Shown one piece after another: positions 52,600 through 60,998 of a DNA stretch of 64,000 nucleotides (positions are counted from its first letter, which is position 1; each line of letters starts with the position of its first letter). Made by a program: the position numbers and the translations under genes. A model generated the notes under the pieces. It made no database searches. It was given only the letters and a program-made list of their open reading frames with translations, and was not told where the DNA came from. The stretch is taken from positions 380,001-444,000 of the forward strand of contig JAPWHR010000004.1 of assembly GCA_027214345.1 (NCBI GenBank). The letters are read 5' to 3'. Source of the stretch: Comamonadaceae bacterium G21597-S1 (GTDB lineage Bacteria; Pseudomonadota; Gammaproteobacteria; Burkholderiales; Burkholderiaceae_C).

Positions 52600-55404
52600 T
52601 CAGCGTGACACGGTCCGGGCGCGGCGCCGCGCGATGCCGCCGACCGTCAGCAGGCCGGCCAGCATCAGTGCCCAGACTTCGGGCTCGGGCACCGCTGCAG
52701 CGATGACGGTGCCACCGGTGGCGGCACTGAAGCTGAAACTCTGGATCCGGTAACTCTCGGCCTGTGCCGAAAACACTGCGTTGTCGAACACCGCCGGTGC
52801 CAAGGCGGCCAAGCTGTTGTCGGCCTGGCGTTCCTGGAAGAAGGTATTGATGTTGAACTGGCCGCTGGCGCCGAAGGCGTTCGGGTCGGTCGTGCCCAGG
52901 AAACGGAACTCGGCGTTCAGGTTGGACAGGTCCAATGGCTGGCCGCCCTTGAAGATCACCAGGTCGGTCAGGAACCCGCCGGTGCCGTCGCTCTCGACCT
53001 CCAGGATCATCTTGCTGCCGGCCAGCGCGGTGAAGGAACCGTCGATTTCAAGCGTTCCGGGCGAGTTGCCGGGCGCAAAGATGCCGTGGTTCACGACGTT
53101 GCCATTGATCGTGCCGCTGCCGCCGAGGAAGCCATTGGTTCCCACCACGATGTTCGAGGCCGTCAAGGCGCTGTTGATCAGCACCACCGTGCCGGTGCCG
53201 CCGTCGACATCGCCGGTGTCGGTCTTGTTGCGTCCGATCCCGACCCATCCGGCGGTGATGCTGGAGTTTTCGCTGACCAGCAGTGTGCCGTCTCCACCCT
53301 TGTGGCTGGCCACGATCAGGTTGCCATCGCCGACGTTGACGCTGCTGCCGCCACGCACCCGCATCAGGCCGCTGCCGTCGCGCCCGATCCGTACGACGCC
53401 CAGGCCGGGTTCGGCCTGGACGTTGATCTGCGAGCCACCGCTCAAGGTGAGGCTGCCGTCGCCCATCGGGCGCGTGCCGGTGCCACCCAGATAGACGCCG
53501 GCGCCGCTCGATCCGTTGTTGACCAGATTGACGACGCCACCATTGTTCACGGTGGCGACACCGATGCCGCTGCCGTCTCCGACGACGAGGTAGGCGCCCG
53601 ACCGGTTGCCACCGGTCTGCTGCCCCTGGAACTGCAGTGTGGCGTTGTCCACCTTGAGAACGCCGGCGCCGCCGCTGCTGCCCACCTGGGCCCCGATGGC
53701 GCTGACCTTGCCCTGATCGGTCACGTTGAGCTGCCCGAAGCTCTGCGGCCCCCAGCCGATGCTCAGGCCGGTGTCGTAACCTGTCATGCGGATTTCCGAA
53801 CCCAGGCCCGCGACGGTCGCAATCCCTTTGCCACCGGGCGTCGCGGCATTCGTGCCGCCGATATACAGGCTGGTATAGCGCGGATCGGCCACCGTGGGGA
53901 TGGCCTGGCCGTCGATCAGCAGCTTGCCGCCCTCGTAGATATTCAACTCGCCGCTGCCGTCGCGGCCGACCCGCATGAACGGGTTGAAGGCTTCACCCGG
54001 TCCGCCACCGGCCAGAACCGATCGCGCTGATATCGAAACGACGGAGCCAGCACCCATGATGCTCAATCGGCCGAACGAGCCGGGGTCACGACCCAGGTCG
54101 ATGGTCGGACCGCCATCACTCCGCACCGTGGCCGACACCGACAACGCGCCGCCGTTGCGTACCGTCACGTTGCCGGTGCCGTTGCGGCCGATGACGGTGT
54201 AGGCGACAAACGGCAGCGTCGCGCCGCCGCCGCGTGCCTCCGGGCTGACCGTGCCGGTCACCGATACCAGCGAACCGACGCCGTCGACGAGCAGGTCACC
54301 GAAAGAGCCGTCGCGGCCGACGGACAGGGATTGCGAGCCGGTGACCTGGGCGCCGTCGAGCACCGACAGTGCCGCGCTGCCCAGGCGCCGGCCGACCTGC
54401 AGATAGGTGCTGTCGCCGCTGAACGTGACACGGGAACCGGTGCCACTGACCAGCATGTCGGTACGACCGCCGCCGGCGGTGAGGTTGATGCCACCGCCGT
54501 TGGTGGCGCCTTGCGGGCCGATGACCTCGAGCGCGCCGCCGTTGGTCACGTTCAGGGACGCCAGCGCGTTGCGGTGGTTGGCCGTACCGATGGAGGCCCC
54601 CCCTTCGCTGACAACGCCATTGCTGTGGTTGACGACATTACCCCCGGTCACCACCCAACGCGAACCGGCGCCGCTGACGTTCACCTCTCCGATATTGCGT
54701 TCGTGGCCGGTGGCATGGGTGTCCCAATGGTCGGTGGCGATGGTGGCTCTATCGGTGCTCAGCAATGCGCCGCCGGTGACGTTGACCGTGCCCCGCACCG
54801 TGCCGCCCGGCACGCCGTAGGTGACCTGGGCGTTGGCACCGATATTGATGCCGGGATGCGCGACGAACAGGCTGTTGCCGATCAGCACCTGGGTGCCCGT
54901 GCCGTCGATGTTCATGGTGGCGGTGTCGCCTGCCGCGCCACCGACGAAGGTATCGCAGTAGTGGAACGGCAGCAGGCAGGGCGTCGGGTTGAGGCGGGTC
55001 GTGAGAACTGCTCCCTGGTTCACGGTGAGCTGGCCGATGCCAAAGTCGCCGACCAACAGGCGTTGGATCTGGCCATTGCTGGCACCATCACCGACCAGCT
55101 CGACCCGGGTACCGCTGCCGGTGATCAACCCGTTGCCCACGCCGGTACCCGAAAGGCCGAACGAGATCCGCGCAAGCTGCAGGAAACTGCCTGCGTCGAC
55201 CAGCAGGCTGCCGGTGCCGGGCGAGCCAATCCATGCCGCCGTCGTGGGCAATACGGTATTGCCCGGACCCAGTACGAGGCCGTCGCTGATGCCGACACTG
55301 CCGGTGGTGCCGACGCCAGCCGATGCCGGGGCCAGGTACAGGCAACTCAGGATGGCGGCCAGGGCTACCGGCCGCAGGAGGGGGCGTGCAATACGGCTGG
55401 GCAT
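52600..55404 (-). CDS. Large repeat-rich PEP-CTERM protein with autotransporter-like passenger repeats
   Basis: From the ATG at 55404 (GGGAGT upstream) the protein has 934 residues: a signal peptide (ending PASAGVG), then about twenty degenerate beta-helix repeats of the kind V-S-G-x-GS-x-V and LNVTNGGAL, as in autotransporter passengers. A C-terminal domain follows (GTVVLINSALTASN, LGGSGTINGNV, FAPGNSPGTLEIDG) and then the sorting signal AVPEPEVWALMLAGL with a basic end RRRAR. It should be exported and sorted by exosortase. The beta-helix suggests an adhesin or matrix protein; no enzyme motif is seen. Confidence 0.94.
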   Translation of the reverse strand: MPSRIARPLLRPVALAAILSCLYLAPASAGVGTTGSVGISDGLVLGPGNTVLPTTAAWIGSPGTGSLLVDAGSFLQLARISFGLSGTGVGNGLITGSGTRVELVGDGASNGQIQRLLVGDFGIGQLTVNQGAVLTTRLNPTPCLLPFHYCDTFVGGAAGDTATMNIDGTGTQVLIGNSLFVAHPGINIGANAQVTYGVPGGTVRGTVNVTGGALLSTDRATIATDHWDTHATGHERNIGEVNVSGAGSRWVVTGGNVVNHSNGVVSEGGASIGTANHRNALASLNVTNGGALEVIGPQGATNGGGINLTAGGGRTDMLVSGTGSRVTFSGDSTYLQVGRRLGSAALSVLDGAQVTGSQSLSVGRDGSFGDLLVDGVGSLVSVTGTVSPEARGGGATLPFVAYTVIGRNGTGNVTVRNGGALSVSATVRSDGGPTIDLGRDPGSFGRLSIMGAGSVVSISARSVLAGGGPGEAFNPFMRVGRDGSGELNIYEGGKLLIDGQAIPTVADPRYTSLYIGGTNAATPGGKGIATVAGLGSEIRMTGYDTGLSIGWGPQSFGQLNVTDQGKVSAIGAQVGSSGGAGVLKVDNATLQFQGQQTGGNRSGAYLVVGDGSGIGVATVNNGGVVNLVNNGSSGAGVYLGGTGTRPMGDGSLTLSGGSQINVQAEPGLGVVRIGRDGSGLMRVRGGSSVNVGDGNLIVASHKGGDGTLLVSENSSITAGWVGIGRNKTDTGDVDGGTGTVVLINSALTASNIVVGTNGFLGGSGTINGNVVNHGIFAPGNSPGTLEIDGSFTALAGSKMILEVESDGTGGFLTDLVIFKGGQPLDLSNLNAEFRFLGTTDPNAFGASGQFNINTFFQERQADNSLAALAPAVFDNAVFSAQAESYRIQSFSFSAATGGTVIAAAVPEPEVWALMLAGLLTVGGIARRRARTVSR

Positions 55405-55557
55405 GTTTACTCCCGATGTGCGGATGGGAGCCCAGTGTTGCCATTGACCGGCGTCGGCGCATCGACCTTTCGGGGGATGTGGCGACAGGCGCGGCGCGCC
55501 AGGTCCGGTTCGACGTCTTGTTACCATCCGGCAGAACTACCGGTCACCGCAACAACG

Positions 55558-55953
55558 ATGCCAGCCAGCGATATGCGCACCCTCCCGTCCGAAGCGCCTG
55601 TTGGCGCAGGCGCTGCCGTGGAACACCGCCCCTGGGGTTGGTTCCAGACTGTGTGCGTGCAGCCCGGCTACAAGGTCAAGCGTATCGGCGTGGCGCCGGG
55701 CCGGCAGATCAGCCTGCAGCGGCACCGCCACCGGTCCGAACACTGGGTCGTGGCCTGTGGCATCGCCACCGTCACCGTTGGTGATGTCGTGGCCGACCTG
55801 CCGGTCGGCCGCCATGTCGACATTGCGGTCGGGGCGATACACCGGCTGGCAAACCGGACCGCGCAGGACATGGAAATCGTCGAGCTGCAATTCGGCGAGC
55901 GGCTGGACGAAGACGATATCGAGCGCCTGCTCGACGACTTTGGTCGTGCCTGA
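55558..55953 (+). CDS. Cupin-type mannose-6-phosphate isomerase-like protein
   Basis: The 131-residue protein is a single cupin of the type II phosphomannose isomerase family: EHRPWGWFQTV, PGRQISLQRHRHRSEHWVV (metal-binding histidines and glutamate) and AIHRLANRTAQDMEIVELQFG. It would isomerise sugar phosphate; the family often supplies GDP-mannose precursors for polysaccharides. The ATG at 55558 is used; another at 55573 is possible. It leads a sugar-related gene group and diverges from the PEP-CTERM gene. Confidence 0.9.
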   Translation: MPASDMRTLPSEAPVGAGAAVEHRPWGWFQTVCVQPGYKVKRIGVAPGRQISLQRHRHRSEHWVVACGIATVTVGDVVADLPVGRHVDIAVGAIHRLANRTAQDMEIVELQFGERLDEDDIERLLDDFGRA

Positions 55954-55969
55954 GCCGGTGGCAACCAGG

Positions 55970-56653
55970 ATGACAACGATGCACACGGGCACTGCCGGCA
56001 CGGACCGGGTCCGCCAGCTGGTGTTCATCACCCATCCCAACGTCGTGATCAGCGCCGACGTTCCGGTGCCGCGCTGGCCCTTGTCCGAACGGGGCCGGGA
56101 GCGGATGCGGCTGGGTTTGCGCCAGCCCTGGATCGCCGACGTGAGCGCCATCTATTGCAGCGATGAACAAAAGGCGATCGACACCGCCGCCATCGTCGCG
56201 CAGCACCGCGGTTTGCCGGTGCACGAACGGGCGGCGCTGGGCGAGAACGATCGCTCGGCCACCGGTTTCCTGCCGCCGCCGGAGTTCGAACGCATGGCCG
56301 ACGCGTTTTTTGCGCGGCCCGAAACGTCGGCGCGGGGCTGGGAACGGGCAATCGATGCCCAGCGCCGCATCGTCGCGGCGGTGCAGGCTGTCGTGGATGC
56401 GGACACCAGCGAGGGCCTGATCGCCATCGTCTCGCACGGCGCCGTCGGCACCTTGCTGTATTGCCATCTGGCGGGCGAGCCGATCGACCGCCGTCGGGAC
56501 CAGCCGGCCAACGGCGGCGGCAATTTCTTCCGGTTTTCGATGACGCCGCCGCGCGTCCAGGACTGGTGGCAGGCGGTCGATGCCGCGGCCACCACGATGC
56601 CGGCCGAGACCGTGGCTCCGGCCACCGAGACCGCCAACCCGACCCCGCAGTGA
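55970..56653 (+). CDS. Histidine phosphatase family protein with degenerate catalytic motif
   Basis: The 227-residue protein has the histidine phosphatase fold: LSERGRERMRLG, the CSDEQKAIDTA segment (phosphate-binding region), ALGENDRS and VSHGAVGTLLYCHL. The usual N-terminal RHG motif is replaced by FITHPNVV: the histidine is kept but the arginine is threonine and the glycine is proline. It may therefore act on an unusual substrate or be weakly active. It lies 16 bp after the cupin gene and its stop overlaps a GTG of the ROK gene. Confidence 0.88.
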   Translation: MTTMHTGTAGTDRVRQLVFITHPNVVISADVPVPRWPLSERGRERMRLGLRQPWIADVSAIYCSDEQKAIDTAAIVAQHRGLPVHERAALGENDRSATGFLPPPEFERMADAFFARPETSARGWERAIDAQRRIVAAVQAVVDADTSEGLIAIVSHGAVGTLLYCHLAGEPIDRRRDQPANGGGNFFRFSMTPPRVQDWWQAVDAAATTMPAETVAPATETANPTPQ

Positions 56654-56661
56654 ACCGGTCC

Positions 56662-57645
56662 ATGCCATCCGATCCGCCAATTCGCCCTGCGTCGGTGTTC
56701 GACGGCATGGCCGGGGTGCGGGCCTGTGTCGACGTGGGCGGGACCAAGGTGGCGGTCAGCGTGGCCGACGCCCGGGGCTTGCGCGGCCGGGTGGTCGAAC
56801 CCACGGCCAAGACGGGCGGCAACGATGCGCTGGGTCTTCAGGTGTTGCGCATGATCGACGCCAGCTGCGCCGACGCCGGGGTGTCGCCGCCGGACGTCAC
56901 GGCCGTGGGGGTTTCCGCCTGCGGTCCATTCCTGATCCGCGGCGGCTGTGTCGAACTGGCGGCCCCGAACATCTGCGGTGGCCTGGCCGGCACGGGGCGC
57001 GGCCTGCCCAACGACTGGACCAGCGCGGTGCTCGAGGCGCCGCTGCGTGCGGCGTTTCCGAACGTGCACGTGACCAATGATGCGATCGCCGCGCTGGTGG
57101 CCGAGCGCCGCTGGGGCTCGCTGCAAGGCCTGGATCACTGCGCCTACGTGACCTGGAGCACCGGCATCGGCGTCGGCCTGTGTGTCGACGGCCATGTGCT
57201 GCATGGCAAGAACGGCAACGCCGGCCACGCCGGCCACATGTTCGTCGACGGCAACGACGACGCCTTGTGCGGCTGCGGCAATATCGGCGACGTCGAAGGC
57301 CAGGTGGCCGGCAATGCGCTGGCGCGCCGCTTCGCGTCGGTCGGTTATTCCGACGCGGCGGCCTTGCTGGTCGCGGCGCAGGCGGGCGACCCGCGGGCCG
57401 TGGACATCGTCGCCGCCGTCTGCCGGGTCATGGGTCGCGCACTGTACAACCTCGTGGCCACGCTGGACCTGCAACGGATCAGCCTGGGCGGCAGCGTGTT
57501 CTGGCATCACCGCGAATACCTGCTGCCCCGGCTGCAGTCGCATGTCACCGCCAGCTTGCCGGCGCTGACCGCCGGCGTGGAACTGGTCGAGGCCGGGCTC
57601 GGGGACAGGCTGGGCGACTACGCGGCACTGGCCCTGGTGGCCTGA
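56662..57645 (+). CDS. ROK-family sugar kinase or regulator-like protein
   Basis: The 327-residue protein has an ATP site ACVDVGGTKVAVSVADA (DxGGTK), VGVSACGPF, TNDAIAALVAE and the zinc-binding region GHAGHMFVDG plus CGCGNIGDVEG. In the usual CxCGxxGCxE motif the third cysteine is replaced by Asp. It has no helix-turn-helix, so it should be a kinase acting on glucose or a related sugar. A GTG at 56650 overlapping the previous stop would add four codons. The co-directional isomerase and phosphatase suggest a small sugar pathway. Confidence 0.92.
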   Translation: MPSDPPIRPASVFDGMAGVRACVDVGGTKVAVSVADARGLRGRVVEPTAKTGGNDALGLQVLRMIDASCADAGVSPPDVTAVGVSACGPFLIRGGCVELAAPNICGGLAGTGRGLPNDWTSAVLEAPLRAAFPNVHVTNDAIAALVAERRWGSLQGLDHCAYVTWSTGIGVGLCVDGHVLHGKNGNAGHAGHMFVDGNDDALCGCGNIGDVEGQVAGNALARRFASVGYSDAAALLVAAQAGDPRAVDIVAAVCRVMGRALYNLVATLDLQRISLGGSVFWHHREYLLPRLQSHVTASLPALTAGVELVEAGLGDRLGDYAALALVA

Positions 57646-57675
57646 ATCGCGAGCCGGCGTCCGGCGCCGCGATCG

Positions 57676-58674
57676 TCAGGGGACGACCCAGGCTCCGGAG
57701 CGCTCGGACGCGAACAGGGCATCGATGACCCGCATGTTGGCCACCGCGTCGTCGACGCCCCAGGGCAGCGGTGCCTGGGTCCGGATCGCCTGCGAGAACG
57801 CGTCACCCTGCAGGCCGTACTGGTCGCATGGGGCCATGGTGGTCGTGACGATGCCGCTGCCGTCGAGCGCCGAACCGTCGTCGGCCAGCACCTCGGTGCT
57901 CTTGCCGGCCGGTGCATTGAACGGGATGCGCACCTCGATGCGTTTCTTGTCGCCGACCACCTGGACCCGCTGGTACGGCACGCACTGGGTCGACGCGGTG
58001 AAGACCAGCCGCCGGCCATCGCCGAAGTCCAGCAGTGCGCTGACGGTGCGGTCGGTGCCGAACTGCGGGTCGCGGTCGAACAGTGCGATCACCCGTTCGG
58101 GTTCGCAGCCGTACAGGTACCGCGCGGTCACCACGGCATAACAGCCGATGTCGTACAAGGCGCCGCCGCCCTGGTGCACATGGTTGCGGATGTTGTCCGG
58201 GTTGTTGTTGAAATACGAGAACCAGGTCTGGATCGAGCGCACCGCGCCGAGTTCGCCGGAGCGCAGCCGTGCGCGCACGTGTTCCCATTGCGGATGAAAA
58301 CGCACCATGAAGGCTTCCATGATGTGCACCCGCGACGCGACTTCGCGCAGTTGCACGGCCTGGGCCGCGTCCAGCGACAACGGCTTTTCACACAACACAT
58401 GTTTGCCGGCGCGTGCGGCCTGCAGCGTCAGCGGCACGTGCAGGTCGTTGGGCAAGGGGTTGTAGATGGCCTCGATCTGCGGATCGGCCAGCAGGGCTTC
58501 GTAGCTGCCGTAGGCCTGGTCAATGCCAAGCGCGTTGGCGGTGGCTTGTGCCCGTTCGAGCGAACGCGAGGCGATGGCGCGAATGTCGCAGTGGTGTGCC
58601 GCCTGCATCGCGGGGATGACCTTTTCGCGGGCGATCTTGGCGCAACCCAGCACGCCCCAGACGACCTTCTTCAT
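57676..58674 (-). CDS. Gfo/Idh/MocA-family oxidoreductase
   Basis: The 332-residue protein has a Rossmann N-terminus (WGVLGCAKIA), the motif HVLCEKPLSLDAAQA (EKP, about residues 92-98) and GGGALYDIGCYAV (about residues 168-180), which fits the family of NAD(P)-dependent sugar dehydrogenases. The substrate is unknown. It is convergent with the ROK gene 30 bp away; together the group suggests conversion of an exotic sugar. Confidence 0.94.
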   Translation of the reverse strand: MKKVVWGVLGCAKIAREKVIPAMQAAHHCDIRAIASRSLERAQATANALGIDQAYGSYEALLADPQIEAIYNPLPNDLHVPLTLQAARAGKHVLCEKPLSLDAAQAVQLREVASRVHIMEAFMVRFHPQWEHVRARLRSGELGAVRSIQTWFSYFNNNPDNIRNHVHQGGGALYDIGCYAVVTARYLYGCEPERVIALFDRDPQFGTDRTVSALLDFGDGRRLVFTASTQCVPYQRVQVVGDKKRIEVRIPFNAPAGKSTEVLADDGSALDGSGIVTTTMAPCDQYGLQGDAFSQAIRTQAPLPWGVDDAVANMRVIDALFASERSGAWVVP

Positions 58675-58790
58675 GGTGGCTCCTTGTTTTGCGCCGCGGC
58701 AACGGGCAGCGGGTCGCTACCGCCGTGCCGTGGACGCCGGTTCATATTGTGAGTCCGGCAAGGAGGCGCAGCGCTGGCTCGCGGTGCCGG

Positions 58791-59477
58791 TCAGCCCCAG
58801 GGGTGTTTGCAGCGTTGTGCCTCGAGCCGGTAAATGGCCTGTTGCACATCATCCAGCGTCCGGTCCGCATCGGTCAATGCCATGTGAAAACGGTCCGCGG
58901 CGGCCTGCACTGCATCGGGTGCGATGCCTTCGATCAGCAGGATCCAGTTCGGGATGTGGGTTTCCTGGTTGCGCGCCTTCTTCTCGGCGGTCTCGATCCG
59001 GCTGCCGCTGTCGTCCGCCCGGCACAGATGGACGCCGACGATGCCCGGTGCATCGGCCAGTGGCGGCAGGATCTGGTGGCGCAGCAGCGTCGCAACGGCA
59101 TCGGCCGTGCCCTGCGGCAGGTCGAAGCGCAGCGTGAGCATGGTGCCGCCCTGGCCGACGCCGGCGCTGTACAACACGCGGCAGATCGCGCGCGTGACGT
59201 TGCGAAACGACTGCACCGCCTCGCGTGTCCATGGCGTGGGGGCGTTGAGCCGGTTCAGGTAGTCCTGGCCGGACAACACCTCGGGGCTGTCGGCTTCGTA
59301 CAGGTTGAAATACTCCGGTGTGCCAGTGACCGCGATGTAGCGCCGGCCGCGCCGGAAGCCCGGTATGCCGACCCGCTCGGGCATGTGCTCGTGGTTGTGC
59401 CAGGCGTAGAAGACGTCCTTGCCTTGCGGCAGCAGGTCGTGCCAGATCGTCACCGCGCCGTGTCCGTACAGGCTCAT
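58791..59477 (-). CDS. Uncharacterised protein with EthD/dimeric alpha-beta-barrel-like N-terminus
   Basis: The 228-residue protein starts with a region containing FYAWHNHEHMPERVGIPGF and RRYIAV, which resembles the ferredoxin-like fold of EthD/dimeric alpha-beta-barrel proteins. A second half (about residues 105-220) has no motif that I recognise. There is no signal peptide. It is on the minus strand just downstream of an IclR regulator gene (79-bp gap), so it may belong to the same catabolic group. Confidence 0.85.
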   Translation of the reverse strand: MSLYGHGAVTIWHDLLPQGKDVFYAWHNHEHMPERVGIPGFRRGRRYIAVTGTPEYFNLYEADSPEVLSGQDYLNRLNAPTPWTREAVQSFRNVTRAICRVLYSAGVGQGGTMLTLRFDLPQGTADAVATLLRHQILPPLADAPGIVGVHLCRADDSGSRIETAEKKARNQETHIPNWILLIEGIAPDAVQAAADRFHMALTDADRTLDDVQQAIYRLEAQRCKHPWG

Positions 59478-59556
59478 GGGGATCTCCTCGTTGTCCCGGT
59501 GATGGACCGCACTGCGCTGCAGCGTGTCCGGGCGGATGCGGGCGGCCTGCGGGGCA

Positions 59557-60366
59557 TCAGTCGGACCCGGTCACGGGCAGGTTGTCGTGCGGCCAGACCA
59601 GCGCCAGCGTGCCGGCGGCCTGCAGCAGCAGCGCATGGAACTCGGCGTCGCGCTCAGGCCCCATGCGTACCAGCGGGCCGGCGATGCTCATCGTGCCGAG
59701 CACGCGCTGGTCGTGTTGCGCGCGCACGACGACGGCGATCGCCTTGACGCCGGGCTCGGCTTCCTCGATGGCCAGGCCGTAACCACGCTTGCGGCAGGTG
59801 GCCAGGTCGCGCAGCAGGGACTCGGTGTCGCGCAGCGCTTGCGGCCCCACGAGTTGCCCTGGCCGGGCAGGCAGCCCCAGCCCGCCCGCGGTGGCGATGC
59901 GCGTCGCGCTGGCGTCGTCCAGCGTGGACAACCAGATCTTGCCGTTGGCGGTGGTGTGCAGCGGCAGCCGGCCATTGAGCGACGGCTGGTACATCAGGCC
60001 GGTCGGCGCACCCTGCGACGACGCGAGCCAATGCAGCGCCTCGTCCTGCAGCACCGTGAGCCGCACCAGTTCGCGGCACCGCTTGGCGACTTCGTCCAGG
60101 ATCGGCTGCGCGATGCCAGGCAGGCCGGTTGCGCGCAGGTACTGCTGCCCCAGCAGGGCCAGCTTGAGCGTGAGCCGGTAACGCTCGGTGTCGTGGTCCT
60201 GCTCGACCCAGCCCAGGGCCTGCAACTCGGCCAGCAGGCGGTGCACCGCGCCCTTGGGCTGCTCGAGCGCAGCGGCGATGTCGGACAACCTGCGCCATTG
60301 CGAATCGACCGAGAGCAACTCCAGCACTTCCAGGCAGCGGTTGAGAAGGCCCTTGACGAGTCTCAT
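59557..60366 (-). CDS. IclR-family transcriptional regulator
   Basis: The 269-residue protein has a winged helix (LSDIAAALEQPKGAVHRLLAELQALGWV, about residues 27-54) and an IclR effector domain with NGRLPLHTTANGKIWL and YGLAIEEAEPGVKAIAV. It diverges from the cupin gene with 121 bp between the starts, where two perfect inverted repeats lie. It probably represses or activates the cupin-ABC-DHDPS operon. The ATG at 60366 is used because the HTH follows; the frame is open to 60447. Confidence 0.94.
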   Translation of the reverse strand: MRLVKGLLNRCLEVLELLSVDSQWRRLSDIAAALEQPKGAVHRLLAELQALGWVEQDHDTERYRLTLKLALLGQQYLRATGLPGIAQPILDEVAKRCRELVRLTVLQDEALHWLASSQGAPTGLMYQPSLNGRLPLHTTANGKIWLSTLDDASATRIATAGGLGLPARPGQLVGPQALRDTESLLRDLATCRKRGYGLAIEEAEPGVKAIAVVVRAQHDQRVLGTMSIAGPLVRMGPERDAEFHALLLQAAGTLALVWPHDNLPVTGSD

Positions 60367-60405
60367 GGCCGGAAGGTCGGGGCAGGGCGGGGATATGCCG
60401 GACTG

Positions 60406-60436
60406 CAATGCGAGCGTTTCATATGTCGTCGCATTG
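60406..60436. promoter_or_regulatory. Upstream inverted repeat in the IclR-cupin gap
   Basis: CAATGCGA (60406-60413) and TCGCATTG (60429-60436) are perfect 8-bp arms with a 15-bp spacer that contains CATATG. It directly adjoins the next palindrome, which suggests two neighbouring operators. Confidence 0.55.
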
Positions 60437-60457
60437 TAATGGAACATCGTTCCATTA
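60437..60457. promoter_or_regulatory. Probable IclR operator
   Basis: TAATGGAAC (60437-60445) and GTTCCATTA (60449-60457) form a perfect 9-bp palindrome with a 3-bp centre. The TGGAA/TTCCA arms are like those of known IclR-type operators. It lies 31 bp before the cupin ATG and 70 bp from the regulator ATG, where it could control both. Confidence 0.7.
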
Positions 60458-60487
60458 ATGTGCTACCATGAATTCGAGGTTGAACAC

Positions 60488-60940
60488 ATGCAGGACGACA
60501 CCATGCCGAACTACCCGGGCCCGTTGCGGCTCGACGAGGCGCGTTCGCTGTTCGGCCTGGTTGCCCTGTCCGATGCCGCCTTCACCCGCGACGGACCGCG
60601 CGCCGACGTCGAATACCGCGACCTGGGGCTGGCCGCCAGCACGCAGGGGCGTATCGGCGCGCGCCACATCCGGGCCATTGCGCCGTTCGACAAGGAGACC
60701 GGCTGGCACTGGCACGACATGAGCGGCCACTTCAACTACGTGCTGCGTGGCTGGATTCGCTTTCGCTTCGCCGGCATCGACGACGAGGTCACCGTGCACG
60801 CCGGTGCCTGCCTGTCGCAGCCCGGCGGCGTTCCGCACAACGTGGTGGCCCGGTCGGACGATCTCGAGCTGATCGAGATCAACATGCCGGCGGTATTCGG
60901 CACCCAGGACCTCGGCCCCACTGCCGTGGCAGGTGCATGA
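60488..60940 (+). CDS. Cupin-domain protein
   Basis: The 150-residue protein is a single cupin with metal ligands in GWHWHDMSGHFNYVLRG and CLSQPGGVPHNVVA. It could be an isomerase, a dioxygenase-like enzyme or a ligand sensor; no specific family is evident. GAGG lies 9 bp before the ATG at 60488. It is the first gene of an operon with an ABC transporter and a DHDPS-family enzyme. Confidence 0.9.
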   Translation: MQDDTMPNYPGPLRLDEARSLFGLVALSDAAFTRDGPRADVEYRDLGLAASTQGRIGARHIRAIAPFDKETGWHWHDMSGHFNYVLRGWIRFRFAGIDDEVTVHAGACLSQPGGVPHNVVARSDDLELIEINMPAVFGTQDLGPTAVAGA

Positions 60941-60998
60941 GCGCGCCCGGCCGTTCCCAAGCGCGAATCGCGCAGCGCGCAGCGCGGAGGGTAGTTCA

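Noticed and set aside
52600-55404. CRISPR-like or tandem DNA repeat array
   Set aside because: The repeats are degenerate at DNA level and reflect protein beta-helix repeats; there are no regular spacers.
55414-55430. A sigma-54-like pattern (GG and GC at 10 bp) before the large PEP-CTERM gene
   Set aside because: The -12 box is poor and the predicted start would fall almost on the start codon.
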